Source: Chloroflexota bacterium (GTDB taxonomy: Bacteria; Chloroflexota; Dormibacteria; CF-121). Taken from it: DNA of 38,656 bases. Position numbers and translations under genes: made by a program. The stretch spans positions 1 to 38,656 of the forward strand of contig VBID01000123.1 in assembly GCA_005880615.1 (NCBI GenBank), read 5' to 3'. The notes under the pieces are model-generated. The model was given only the letters and a program-made list of their open reading frames with translations. It did not search any database and was not told the origin of the DNA. Of the stretch, positions 1 to 7,816 are shown one piece after another. How positions within the stretch are numbered: position 1 is the first letter of the stretch; each line of letters starts with the position of its first letter.

Positions 1-198
1 CGCAAATTCTTCCCAGGCGTCCTGCTTCGTTTTTCGATACCATTGCACTCGCCGGCCGTCGACCGTGGTGCGGCCAGCCCCGTACCCGCGCTTGTGTTTG
101 AAGATTGGTCCAGGCGCGCGAACCTTGACGGTCCCGTATGACGTCTGAACGAAGACATAGCCCTTCGCCACGACCGGCGGTCCGAACTTTTTGGCCAA
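1..198 (-). CDS. Partial CDS, possible tyrosine integrase N-terminus
   Basis: An open frame on the minus strand runs about 66 codons from a TTG at 198 (or a GTG at 171) off the left window edge without a stop. The predicted start is Met-Ala-Lys-Lys-Phe, followed by a short beta-rich stretch and then GRRVQWYRKTKQDAWEEF at the edge. A basic, strand-strand-helix beginning with a GRR/K-x-W...TK-x-A-x-E pattern resembles the N-terminal arm-binding domain of tyrosine integrases. The catalytic domain would lie outside the window, so this cannot be confirmed. The neighbour supports it: the ORF points away from a tRNA 3' half that starts 63 bases to its right, which is the usual int-att layout. It could equally be an unrelated small protein. 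Confidence 0.35.
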   Translation of the reverse strand, partial: MAKKFGPPVVAKGYVFVQTSYGTVKVRAPGPIFKHKRGYGAGRTTVDGRRVQWYRKTKQDAWEEFA

Positions 199-260
199 GG
201 GCCCATTCTACAGCAAGTGGTGTAATGGCTGGTGTAAACCGGCCTCCCGGGAATACGCTA

Positions 261-310
261 CTGCTTGGTTCACATCCAAGAGGTCGAGGGTTCGAGTCCC
301 CCGCCGACCA
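261..310 (+). other. 3' half of a tRNA-Val (CAC) gene, probable attachment site
   Basis: The segment folds as an anticodon arm (CTTGG / TTCACAT / CCAAG, anticodon CAC at 271-273), a variable region AGGTC, a T arm with loop TTCGAGT (291-297) and an acceptor 3' strand GCCGACC (303-309) with discriminator A. CCA is not encoded. The expected 5' acceptor strand GGTCGGC and a normal D arm are missing immediately upstream. One pair in the T stem (A-C) is mismatched. A tRNA 3' half without its 5' half next to an integrase-like ORF is what remains at the far end of an element inserted in a tRNA gene. The intact tRNA would lie left of the window. Confidence 0.5.
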
Positions 311-455
311 TTCTCCCCCATACGGACTGCGGACGGGTACGGACGGCACGGGTCACCCGACACGCACGAGGACCCCTGACGTCGGCCGGACATGCGTGGC
401 GGCCTGACAGGAGTCGCTGCATAACAAATCCGTCCCAGATCGAGTTATTACCCGT

Positions 456-1535
456 ATGAGGGTGCGACTTCTGTGGATCGCTGCTCTCTTGTTCTGCGCG
501 GCGTGCGGGGCCGGCCATCCTGTGGCGTCACCCAGCGCTCTAGAGTCGCCGGCACCATTGAGCGCGCTGATCAAGGTGCCCGACTCGACCCCAGTCATCC
601 TCTATCACAATCCGGCCAACTTCGACCAGATCGACGGCATAACCTGGGACGGGGCGATTTCCGGCAAGGTGGGTGCCGGCGGTGCACTCGGGGGGCTTCC
701 CAACTCCGCCGGCACGCTCTATGCGACTGGAACCAACTATGTGACCGGATACGAGGTACACGACCGGACCGGCGCCGTCGTCGCTCACGTGGCCGGCTTC
801 GAAAGGTGGGCAGATGATCAGACGCACTACTGCACAGTGGACCCCTTCTCCGCCAATCCCCCGAACAGCGGCGAGACTGGTGTCCTCCGGGTCGGAACCC
901 TCACTGAGAAGCCGCGAGATGCGGCGCGGATCGGGACCATCTATCCGCGCACCCTCAATGCCGGCGGAGTTGCGATTGCGGCCTGCAGCCTTCGAAACGA
1001 CCGGGCGATCGTCAGTCAGTCGGGCGGTCAGGGGATCGGCACACGGCAGTACTGGGCAGTGCAACTCACAACCGGCCGGGTGCTGTGGTCCCACACGCCA
1101 TCGAGCTCGAGCATTGGGGTGGTGGAAGTCGTTGCTTCTCCCGACGGTCTATATGTAGCCGAGAACCAGGGGAATCAGACACGGTCGCTGTCAACCGTCT
1201 ATGGCCCCACGGGTGCGGCCGTCGCGCATCTTTCCGGCTGGATCAGCGCCTTCTCTTCGGACGACTCGCTCGCGGTTGTAGGGGCCTCCTGGACCGGCGG
1301 TCCGGTGAACTTGATCAGATGGTCTGATCAAACCACGCTCTGGAAAGGACCGGTCGGGATCGCGTACGGCTACTGGGAAGGCATCGCGGAGCCAGGCGGG
1401 ACACGGATCGCCCTCGGCCTCCGCGACCCAGCGTTTCCCCAGACAACCGGCTTTGCCCCAGTCGACCTGTATGTGCTCTCGGCCAGCGGACAGGTTCTCC
1501 TAGAAAAGAGGAACGTCTATCTCTTCACACCGTGA
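456..1535 (+). CDS. Secreted lipoprotein, beta-propeller-like, function unknown
   Basis: This 359-residue protein starts with a short basic N-terminus and a hydrophobic segment (about residues 5-17) ending in FCAAC, a lipobox that would put a diacylated cysteine at about residue 17. The mature part has no catalytic motif that I recognise. It has repeated beta-strand-rich blocks with small-residue turns and phrases such as PDGLYVAENQGN and SSDDSLAVVGASW, which are typical of WD40/PQQ-like propeller blades, so an extracellular binding or sensing role is possible. The start has no Shine-Dalgarno sequence. A weak -10-like TTATTA (445-450) lies 5 bases before the ATG, so the message may be leaderless. 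It stands alone, with 110-130 bases to the next gene. Confidence 0.7.
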   Translation: MRVRLLWIAALLFCAACGAGHPVASPSALESPAPLSALIKVPDSTPVILYHNPANFDQIDGITWDGAISGKVGAGGALGGLPNSAGTLYATGTNYVTGYEVHDRTGAVVAHVAGFERWADDQTHYCTVDPFSANPPNSGETGVLRVGTLTEKPRDAARIGTIYPRTLNAGGVAIAACSLRNDRAIVSQSGGQGIGTRQYWAVQLTTGRVLWSHTPSSSSIGVVEVVASPDGLYVAENQGNQTRSLSTVYGPTGAAVAHLSGWISAFSSDDSLAVVGASWTGGPVNLIRWSDQTTLWKGPVGIAYGYWEGIAEPGGTRIALGLRDPAFPQTTGFAPVDLYVLSASGQVLLEKRNVYLFTP

Positions 1536-1663
1536 GCGATTCGGCCGGTCACGAGATCCGACTGGACACCCAAACGCGTCCGATGCCCGGAAGGCAAGGC
1601 CGGGCCGTTGGCGAAGGTCGTCACGCGTGAATCCGCTACCGTTGGTTGCCAAGTGATCGCACC

Positions 1664-2842
1664 ATGACCGAGCCCGGTACTCGCGGGGCCCTGCTTCTGT
1701 TCGGCGAGACTTATCACCATCCGAACCTGCTGTACAAGACCGGGTTCCTCGCGCCCGATCCCATCATCTACCTCGAGCGCGATGGCAAAGGCGTCCTCTA
1801 CACCAACGTGATGGAATTCGAGCGGGCCAAAAAGCAGAGTCGGGTGTCCGAGGTCCATCACTTCTTCGAGTTGCCCTCGGCCAGGCAGTGGGCCACGGCG
1901 TCGACCGAGCTGGAGGGCTTCGCCGGAACGATCAAGGAGATTCTGCAGGCCCATGGCGTCGATGACGTGGCGGTGGAGCCGACCTTCCCGGCGTTCCTGG
2001 CCGACCGCCTGCGCGAAGCCGACGTGGCGGTCCATCCCCGACCGGACTTGTTCACTGAGCTTCGCCGGCGCAAGCGCCCGGATGAGGTGGAGACGATCGC
2101 GCAGGTGCAGGCGGCGGGCCTTGAGGGCCTGCGGGCCGCGATTCGATTGATCGCGCAGAGCCAGCCGGACGGCCAGGGCGTGCTACGGACCGATGGCGAG
2201 ATCCTGACGTCGGAGCGGCTCACGGCCGCCATCGAAGGGCGACTGCTGGAGCTGGGGTGCACGACCGAAGACACCATCGCGGCGGCCGGTCCGGCCTCCG
2301 CCGACCCGCATGCGCACGGCAGTGGGCCCATCCGGGCGGGGCAGCCCACTGTGCTCGACATCTATCCGTTCTCCAAAGCCAGTCGTTACTGGGGCGACCT
2401 CACGCGGACCGTGGTCAAGGGTCCCGTTCCGGAAGAGCTGCGCCGGATGCATGCGGCCGTGCTCCGGGCTCAAGAAGAAGGACTCCGGCTCGTCCGCCCC
2501 GGTGCCAAGGGCGCCGACATCCACCGGGCGATCTGCGCGCTCTTCCGGGAGGCTGGCTACGCGAGCCTGCCGGCCGAGTTCAGCCAGCCGCCGTCGGCGG
2601 CCCGCTTTATTCATGGAACGGGCCATGGGGTGGGACTCGAGATCCACGAGGCGCCCCGCATTGGCCAGAGTGAGGGCCAGGTCCTCAAAGAGGGAGATGT
2701 GGTGACCATCGAGCCCGGCCTCTACGATCCGGCCATCGGCGGGGTCCGGATCGAGGACCTGGTGGTCGTCACTGCCGATGGTTACCGCAACCTGACGCCG
2801 TTCCCCAAAGACCTCCAGGTAGAGTCGCTGGCGCGGGCTTAG
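1664..2842 (+). CDS. Xaa-Pro aminopeptidase-like M24 metallopeptidase
   Basis: This is a cytoplasmic di-metal aminopeptidase of the pita-bread fold, expected to release N-terminal residues next to proline or to cleave Xaa-Pro dipeptides. The N-terminal creatinase-like domain (about residues 1-135) is followed by the M24 catalytic domain. All five metal ligands are visible in 392-residue numbering: D232 (TVLDIYP), D245 (WGDLTRT), H321 (GTGHGVG), E350 (VTIEPG) and E364 (RIEDLVVV). The length is normal for PepP/PepQ-type enzymes. The ATG at 1664 is preferred over an in-frame TTG at 1646 because it is the first strong codon. The gene precedes the rpsF operon but is separated from it by a hairpin over its own stop codon. 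Exact substrate class (peptide or dipeptide) cannot be told from sequence. Confidence 0.88.
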   Translation: MTEPGTRGALLLFGETYHHPNLLYKTGFLAPDPIIYLERDGKGVLYTNVMEFERAKKQSRVSEVHHFFELPSARQWATASTELEGFAGTIKEILQAHGVDDVAVEPTFPAFLADRLREADVAVHPRPDLFTELRRRKRPDEVETIAQVQAAGLEGLRAAIRLIAQSQPDGQGVLRTDGEILTSERLTAAIEGRLLELGCTTEDTIAAAGPASADPHAHGSGPIRAGQPTVLDIYPFSKASRYWGDLTRTVVKGPVPEELRRMHAAVLRAQEEGLRLVRPGAKGADIHRAICALFREAGYASLPAEFSQPPSAARFIHGTGHGVGLEIHEAPRIGQSEGQVLKEGDVVTIEPGLYDPAIGGVRIEDLVVVTADGYRNLTPFPKDLQVESLARA

Positions 2843-2851
2843 GCCCGCGCC
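2830..2851 (+). terminator. Perfect hairpin across the M24 peptidase stop codon
   Basis: The arms GGCGCGGGC (2830-2838) and GCCCGCGCC (2843-2851) form a perfect 9-bp GC stem with loop TTAG, and the loop contains the UAG stop of the peptidase gene. The sequence behind it (GTTCCTCT) is only moderately T-rich, so this is an imperfect intrinsic terminator. It could also act as a processing block separating the peptidase from rpsF. Confidence 0.4.
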
Positions 2852-2861
2852 GTTCCTCTGG

Positions 2862-2942
2862 TAAACTAGGCACCGCTTTCCTGCTCCGTTGCCGCCGACT
2901 TCGGCTATATGCGGGGTAATCCCATAGGAAGGAGGGAGTCGT
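2862..2942 (+). promoter_or_regulatory. Promoter and leader of rpsF-ssb-rpsR
   Basis: A -10-like TAAACT lies at 2862-2867, with no convincing -35. The leader of about 70 bases ends in a strong Shine-Dalgarno block (AGGAAGGAGGGAG) just before the GTG of rpsF. Unlike many genes in this window, this operon clearly uses a leadered, SD-dependent start. The leader contains CCGCCGACTTCGG, which can form a small stem. Bacterial rpsF leaders are often bound by the S6:S18 complex, but I could not fit that motif with confidence. Confidence 0.45.
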
Positions 2943-3236
2943 GTGTCTGCGTACGAGCTGATGTACATCGTCCGGCCCGAGCTCGACGATGAGGCCGTCC
3001 AGCAGGCCATCGACCGGGTGAACCAGTTGGTTGAAACCAATGGTGGCCAGGTGCGCCGGGTGACCCCGTGGGGTAAACGGCGTCTGGCATACACCATCAA
3101 GGACCAGCGCGAGGGTCATTACGTCGTCGCCGACGTCGAGTTGGAGCGCAGCCGCGTGCAGGAGGTCGAGCGTGTCCTGAAGATCTCCGATACCGTGTTC
3201 CGGCACCTATTGGTTCGTCAGCCTGAGGGGAAGTAA
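2943..3236 (+). CDS. rpsF: 30S ribosomal protein S6
   Basis: S6 binds 16S rRNA in the platform of the small subunit as a heterodimer with S18. The 97 residues match the usual length. Family hallmarks are visible: the opening YELMYIVRPELDDEA, the central WGKRRLAYTIKDQREGHYVV and the terminal strand. The GTG start at 2943 is fixed by a strong SD sequence and by the conserved SAYELMYI beginning. The stop overlaps the ATG of ssb by one base (TAATG), so the two are translationally coupled. The order rpsF-ssb-rpsR is the classical bacterial arrangement. Confidence 0.97.
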   Translation: MSAYELMYIVRPELDDEAVQQAIDRVNQLVETNGGQVRRVTPWGKRRLAYTIKDQREGHYVVADVELERSRVQEVERVLKISDTVFRHLLVRQPEGK

Positions 3237-3697
3237 TGAATCTGAACAAAGTGATGCTGATCGGCCGCCTGACCCGCGATCCAGAGATGCGCTACACGCC
3301 CAGCGGCAGTCCGGTGACCACCTTCTCGCTTGCCACCAACCGCTACGGGCAGGGCCCGGACGGGGAAAAGAAGGAATACACGGACTACCACAACGTGGTG
3401 GTCTGGAACATCGGCAAGCGAAACCTGGCCGAGCTAACCGGCCAGTACCTGCACAAGGGCAGCCTGGTCTACATCGAGGGCCGCCTGCAGACGCGCTCCT
3501 GGGAGGGACAGGACGGCCAGAAGCGGAAGACCACCGAGGTGAACGCCACCGAGGTCCAGTTCCTGGAGCCCCGCAGCCAGAGCCCGGGAGCCCAGGCGGC
3601 GGCGGCCAGTCCCCGGGAGCCGGTGGAGGTGGCGCCCGCGGCGCCGGCGGCGGATGAGGCGGCCCGCGACGTCGATCCGGAAGACATTCCCTTCTAA
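3236..3697 (+). CDS. ssb: Single-stranded DNA-binding protein
   Basis: This tetrameric OB-fold protein coats single-stranded DNA during replication and repair. The OB domain fills about residues 1-110 (MNLNKVMLIGRLTRDPEMR, then YTDYHNVVVWNIGKRNLAE, then GSLVYIEGRLQTRSW). A low-complexity Ala/Pro linker follows, and the acidic tail DPEDIPF at the C-terminus is the docking peptide for partner proteins. At 153 residues it is complete. It is coupled to rpsF upstream, and rpsR begins six bases after its stop. Confidence 0.97.
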   Translation: MNLNKVMLIGRLTRDPEMRYTPSGSPVTTFSLATNRYGQGPDGEKKEYTDYHNVVVWNIGKRNLAELTGQYLHKGSLVYIEGRLQTRSWEGQDGQKRKTTEVNATEVQFLEPRSQSPGAQAAAASPREPVEVAPAAPAADEAARDVDPEDIPF

Positions 3698-3703
3698 GAG
3701 TCC

Positions 3704-3949
3704 ATGCCACCTGCCACTGAGAAACGCGACCGAAAGCCGCACAAGAAGGTTTGCAACTTCTGCACGGAACGCGTGCACCTCATCGACTACAAGGAGGTGG
3801 CGCGGCTCCGCCGGTTTGTGAGCGAACGGGGTAAGATCCTGCCCCGGCGCGTGACCGGCACCTGCGCCCGCCACCAGCGGCGTCTGGCTACGGCGCTCAA
3901 GCGCGCTCGGCACGTGGCCCTGCTGCCTTACACGGCCGACCAGCGCTAG
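3704..3949 (+). CDS. rpsR: 30S ribosomal protein S18
   Basis: S18 is the platform protein that pairs with S6. Its 81 residues carry the conserved core [18 protein letters not shown], the basic [19 protein letters not shown] and the C-terminal [21 protein letters not shown]. Two CxxC-like cysteines (CNFC) and a later cysteine (GTCARH) are kept, as in zinc-type S18 proteins. The N-terminus is basic and short. It is the last gene of the rpsF operon, and the next gene starts 70 bases on with its own start region. Confidence 0.97.
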   Translation: MPPATEKRDRKPHKKVCNFCTERVHLIDYKEVARLRRFVSERGKILPRRVTGTCARHQRRLATALKRARHVALLPYTADQR

Positions 3950-4018
3950 GCGCCTGAGGGCGACACCATCGTTGCGCCTCCACAAGAGGGGCAGCGGAAT
4001 TTGCCATACTGCCGGTAG

Positions 4019-4972
4019 TTGCGTCTCCTGGGCCCCCTGGCCGGGCTCGCGGTCGGGGTCATCTTGCTTACGTCTCACTCACCGGCTCGGGCCTCCGCTT
4101 CTGAGCCCATCCCAGTCATGCCCGCCCCCTACGTGGTGGCCCTCGATCCCGGACACGGCGGCAGCCCCAGCAGCGATCCCACCGTACTCTGGGACCCGGG
4201 AGTGGTGGCCGGCCGGCTGATCGAGAAGGACATCACGCTGGACCTGGCTTTCCGATTGAAGGCGCTGCTGGAGAAGGAACGCGTGAAGGTGGTGATGACC
4301 CGCACCACCGACCGCTACCTGGAGATCTCGGAGCGCTGGAACCTGGTTCACGCCGCCAAGGCCCGGCTCTTTATCAGCCTGCATGTGAACGCCTTCGATG
4401 GCGATCCCAGCATCAATGGCCTGACCGTCTTCTACCCACGCGCCGAGAGCCAGGCTTTTGCCCAGCACCTGGAAGCCGGCCTGGCGGCTGCCTTGCAACG
4501 CTTCGGGGTGCCAGATGACGGCGTTGCCCCCAAGCCGGAGCTCTGGGTGCACTCCGACATTCCGACCGCCACCGTGGAGCCCGCTTTTGTGAGTAATCCG
4601 CACGAGGCCGCCTTGCTGACGCACGCCGACTTCCGCGACGCGATCGCCGGCGGCTTGTACCAGGGCCTGCTGCTGGCGGACCCCCAGATCGACGCGACCT
4701 ACCAACAGATGCTTCGGGTGGAGCAGGTCCGGGCAGCCCGGCTCCAAGCGGAGCAAGCCGCGGCCGCCGCAGGCGCTGCCCGAATTCGGCGATGGGAGCT
4801 GGGGGGCCTCGTCGTTGCCGCCCTCCTCCTGGTAATGATTGGGCTGCGCGCTCGTCGGCGCAGCGTGCGCGCTCGAAGGCGATCTGGCCGCCGGGGCCGG
4901 CGGCGCCCATACGCGGCCCGTGATGGCCACGTCCGGCCACCCGTGCGCGACCTCTCCGAAGTCAAGAAATAA
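4019..4972 (+). CDS. N-acetylmuramoyl-L-alanine amidase (Amidase_3)
   Basis: This zinc amidase cleaves the bond between N-acetylmuramic acid and L-alanine of peptidoglycan, outside the cytoplasmic membrane. An N-terminal hydrophobic segment (residues 1-26, ending ARASA) looks like a signal peptide. The zinc ligands are visible as H46 (LDPGHGG), E69 (LIEKDITLDLA) and H122 (SLHVNAF), with the catalytic E187 in TATVEPAFVSN. After the catalytic domain an Ala-rich helix leads to a second hydrophobic segment (about 261-277) and a very Arg-rich tail, so the mature enzyme may be C-terminally membrane-anchored, which is unusual for the family. The TTG start is the first codon giving a full signal peptide. 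A CATACT box sits 8 bases before it. Confidence 0.88.
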   Translation: MRLLGPLAGLAVGVILLTSHSPARASASEPIPVMPAPYVVALDPGHGGSPSSDPTVLWDPGVVAGRLIEKDITLDLAFRLKALLEKERVKVVMTRTTDRYLEISERWNLVHAAKARLFISLHVNAFDGDPSINGLTVFYPRAESQAFAQHLEAGLAAALQRFGVPDDGVAPKPELWVHSDIPTATVEPAFVSNPHEAALLTHADFRDAIAGGLYQGLLLADPQIDATYQQMLRVEQVRAARLQAEQAAAAAGAARIRRWELGGLVVAALLLVMIGLRARRRSVRARRRSGRRGRRRPYAARDGHVRPPVRDLSEVKK

Positions 4973-5036
4973 AGGCGTGCGATCGGGGCGGTGGCGTCAG
5001 AAGTGCCTGTTATGCTTGAACGCGTTTTACCTGCCG

Positions 5037-6221
5037 ATGGAGAACAGGATTCCCGTTACGCCTCAGCTGCGCATCCCCGGTCCCACGCCTGTTCCTCCTC
5101 GCGTGCAGCGGGCCATGGACGCGCCCATGATCAACCACCGCGGCCCCGAGTTCAAAGCCCTGCTGAAGGAGCTCGAGGACGGGTTGCGCTGGGCCTTCCA
5201 GACCTCCCATGACGTCCTGGTCTTCCCGGCATCCGGAACCGGCGGCCTGGAGAGTGTGGTGGCTAACCTGGTGTCTCCGGGCGAGCGAATCCTGGCCGTG
5301 TCCATCGGGGCCTTTGGGGACCGGTTCGCGGATTGCGCCGCCGCGTTTGGCGCCCATGTGGTGCGGCACGCCGTCCCCTGGGGCGAGGCGGCCGACCCGG
5401 ACGATGTCGATCAAATCCTGGCCGACGAGCCGGAGATTCGAACGGTGCTCATCACCCACAACGAAACCTCCACCGGGGTGACCAACCCCCTGCGCGAGCT
5501 GGCCCGTGTGGTGAAGGGTCGCGGCCGGCTGCTGGCCATTGATGGGGTCAGCTCCATCGGGTCGATCGACTTGCCGGTGGATGCCTGGGACGTCGACGTG
5601 GCCGTCACGGCCTCCCAGAAAGGGTGGATGTCGCCGCCCGGCGTGACCATGTTGAGCGTGGGCCCGGCGGCCTGGGAGCGGCGAGCCACCGCCCAGGCGC
5701 CTCGCTTCTACTTCGATTGGGAGCGCGCCCACAAGATGCAGCAAAACGGCGCCACCTTCACCACCCCGGCGCTGAGCGTGCTCTTCGGGTTGCGCGAGGC
5801 GCTACGCATGATGCGCGAGGAGACCCTGCCGGCGATCTTCCGGCGACACCTCCAGATCGCGGCGTCCTTCCGGGCGGCGGTGGAAGCCCTCGACCTGCGC
5901 TTGGTCGCCGCTCCGGCGGCGGTGTCCCCTACGGTGACCGCCGTCTACTTTCCCGAGGAACTCCAAGGCGACCTCGCCAAGGCGGTGTTCGCCACCTGGC
6001 GCGAGCGCTACGGCCTGATTGTGGCCGGCGGGCAGGGACAGCTAACCGGGCGGATCTTCCGCCTCGGTCACATGGGGGCGGTCTCTCCCGACGATGTGCT
6101 GGCGGCCGTCGACGCGCTGCAGCGCGGGCTGGCCGATCACGGCTACGGCGTCCAGCCGGGCATCGCCGTGGACGCCGCGCAGCGAGCCCTGGCTGAGCCC
6201 GAAACCGCGCTGGCTTCCTAG
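5037..6221 (+). CDS. Class V aminotransferase (serine/alanine-glyoxylate type)
   Basis: This PLP enzyme belongs to the alanine-glyoxylate / serine-pyruvate aminotransferase family (PucG/SgaA-like), 394 residues. It opens with RIPGPTPVPPRVQRAM and INHRGPEF, the family signature. The PLP-binding lysine is K195 in VTASQKGWMSPPG, and the cofactor aspartate lies in LLAIDGVSSIG. It is followed after 8 bases by serA and then DUF1015, so its likely job here is the transamination step of serine synthesis (3-phosphohydroxypyruvate to phosphoserine) or serine-glyoxylate exchange. Sequence alone cannot separate these. ATG 5037 is chosen because the conserved family N-terminus begins there. The frame is open 66 codons upstream but overlaps the amidase gene. 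Confidence 0.85.
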   Translation: MENRIPVTPQLRIPGPTPVPPRVQRAMDAPMINHRGPEFKALLKELEDGLRWAFQTSHDVLVFPASGTGGLESVVANLVSPGERILAVSIGAFGDRFADCAAAFGAHVVRHAVPWGEAADPDDVDQILADEPEIRTVLITHNETSTGVTNPLRELARVVKGRGRLLAIDGVSSIGSIDLPVDAWDVDVAVTASQKGWMSPPGVTMLSVGPAAWERRATAQAPRFYFDWERAHKMQQNGATFTTPALSVLFGLREALRMMREETLPAIFRRHLQIAASFRAAVEALDLRLVAAPAAVSPTVTAVYFPEELQGDLAKAVFATWRERYGLIVAGGQGQLTGRIFRLGHMGAVSPDDVLAAVDALQRGLADHGYGVQPGIAVDAAQRALAEPETALAS

Positions 6222-6229
6222 CCATCCTG

Positions 6230-7804
6230 ATGGCGCGGGTGCTGGTCGCCGACGCTATCGCCGAGGAGGGCATCCGCCGCCTGCGTGAACATGCCGAGGT
6301 CGATGTGCGGCTGCGAGAGCCGGCAGCCACGCTGCGGGAAATGATCCCGGAGTACGAGGCGCTGGTGGTCCGCAGCGAGACCCGGGTGGACGCCGCCCTG
6401 ATCGAGGCCGCCACCCGCTTGCGCGTCATCGGGCGGGCGGGCGCCGGCGTCGACAACATCGACGTCGACGCCGCCACCCGGCGCGGCATCCTGGTGCTGA
6501 ACGCGCCGTCCGGCAACACGGTGGCCGCGGCCGAGCACACCATGGCCATGATGCTGGCCCTGGCCCGGCATGTACCACAGGCCGACCAGGCCGTCCGAGC
6601 CGGACGGTGGGAGCGGACGCGATTCGTCGGTACCGAGCTGAAGGACAAGGTGCTCGGCCTGGTCGGCCTGGGCAACATTGGCAGCGAGGTGGCGCGCCGG
6701 GCCCAGGCGTTCGGCATGCCGGTGATCGCGGCAGACCGGGTGGTCTCCGAGGACCGCGCCGCCCAGCTGCGGGTCAAGCTCCTGTCCTTGGACGAGGTGC
6801 TCAGCCAGGCTGACTTCCTCAGCCTCCATGTCCCGCTGACGCCGGAGACCCGGCACCTGATCGGCGTCCGGGCCCTGGCCCGGCTCAAACCGACCTGCCG
6901 GTTGATCAACGTGTCGCGCGGTGGCGTAGTGGACGAGGCGGCGCTATTCGATGCCCTGTCGGAGGGCCGGTTGGCGGGAGCCGCCCTGGACGTGTTCGAG
7001 AGGGAACCACCGGGTGAAAACCCGCTGCTGCGCCTGCCCCAGGTGATCAGCACCCCGCACCTGGGCGCCTCCACCGAGGAGGCGCAGATCACGGTCGCGG
7101 TGGACGTGGCCGACCAGATCGTCACGGTGCTGCAGGGCGGCCAGCCCCGGTTCGCGCTGAACGCGCCAGTGGTGCTGCCGGAACAGATGGCGTTCCTGCA
7201 GCCCTTCCTCAAGGTGGTGGAGGGCATCGGCCGCTTCTACGCCCAGGTCGCTCGCGGGCCGTCGACCCGGCTCGTCGTCGAGTACAGCGGCGAGATTGCG
7301 AGGTACGACAGCTCCGTCCTCACCGCGTCCCTGCTCACCGCGTTCCTGAGCCGGTTTTCGGAGGACCGCGTGAACCCGGTGAACGCCCGCGCGGTGGCCG
7401 CCGAGCGCGGGATCACGGTGATGGAGCAGCGCAGCACGCAGGCCAGCGAGTTCTCGAATCTGGTCACCCTGATCGCGGAAGGGGACCGCGGGCGCACCCG
7501 GGTCAGCGGCACCCTGCTCCTGGGGGAGGCGCACATCGTGTACCTGGACGACTTCCGCATCGACCTGGTGCCGGAGGGGACCTTCCTGATGAGCTGGCAC
7601 GCCGACCGGCCCGGCATCGTGGGGGCCATCGGTACGCTGCTCGGTCAGCACAACATCAACATCGCCAGCATGCAGGTCGGTCGGAACCGCCCGCGGGGCG
7701 ATGCGGTGATGATCTTGACGGTGGATGAGCCCGTTCCCGAAAGCCTGCGGGCCCGCCTGCGAGAGATCCCGGGCATGGCCGAGCTCCAATACGTCACGGT
7801 CTGA
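6230..7804 (+). CDS. serA: D-3-phosphoglycerate dehydrogenase
   Basis: SerA oxidises 3-phosphoglycerate to 3-phosphohydroxypyruvate with NAD, the first step of the phosphorylated serine pathway. The 524 residues show the long (type I) form. A substrate domain precedes a Rossmann fold at about 143-170 (GLVGLGNIGSEVARRA, with a later acidic residue in VIAADR). The catalytic Arg lies in INVSRGGVVDE, Glu in VFEREPP and His in STPHLGAST. An intervening allosteric domain (about 330-445) and a C-terminal ACT domain (about 450-524, FLMSWHADRPGIVGAIGTLL) complete it, so feedback by L-serine is likely. It sits 8 bases after the aminotransferase and 12 bases before DUF1015, clearly one operon. Confidence 0.95.
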   Translation: MARVLVADAIAEEGIRRLREHAEVDVRLREPAATLREMIPEYEALVVRSETRVDAALIEAATRLRVIGRAGAGVDNIDVDAATRRGILVLNAPSGNTVAAAEHTMAMMLALARHVPQADQAVRAGRWERTRFVGTELKDKVLGLVGLGNIGSEVARRAQAFGMPVIAADRVVSEDRAAQLRVKLLSLDEVLSQADFLSLHVPLTPETRHLIGVRALARLKPTCRLINVSRGGVVDEAALFDALSEGRLAGAALDVFEREPPGENPLLRLPQVISTPHLGASTEEAQITVAVDVADQIVTVLQGGQPRFALNAPVVLPEQMAFLQPFLKVVEGIGRFYAQVARGPSTRLVVEYSGEIARYDSSVLTASLLTAFLSRFSEDRVNPVNARAVAAERGITVMEQRSTQASEFSNLVTLIAEGDRGRTRVSGTLLLGEAHIVYLDDFRIDLVPEGTFLMSWHADRPGIVGAIGTLLGQHNINIASMQVGRNRPRGDAVMILTVDEPVPESLRARLREIPGMAELQYVTV

Positions 7805-7816
7805 GGGAGGCAACCG

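Noticed and set aside
231-310. Complete tRNA gene using GGCTGGT as 5' acceptor strand
   Set aside because: The acceptor would have one mismatch and two G-U pairs, and no normal D arm can be formed between it and the anticodon arm. A 3' half fits better.
1646-1664. TTG at 1646 as start of the M24 peptidase
   Set aside because: The ATG six codons later gives the family-like N-terminus; neither has an SD, so ATG is preferred.
2868-2940. S6:S18 autoregulatory leader motif
   Set aside because: A CCG-containing stem is present, but I could not match the conserved bulge and adjacent helix; a covariance search would be needed.
5929-7227. Minus-strand ORF of 432 codons opposite serA
   Set aside because: Ser/Arg/Thr-rich shadow of a well-supported gene; no domain and no start signal.
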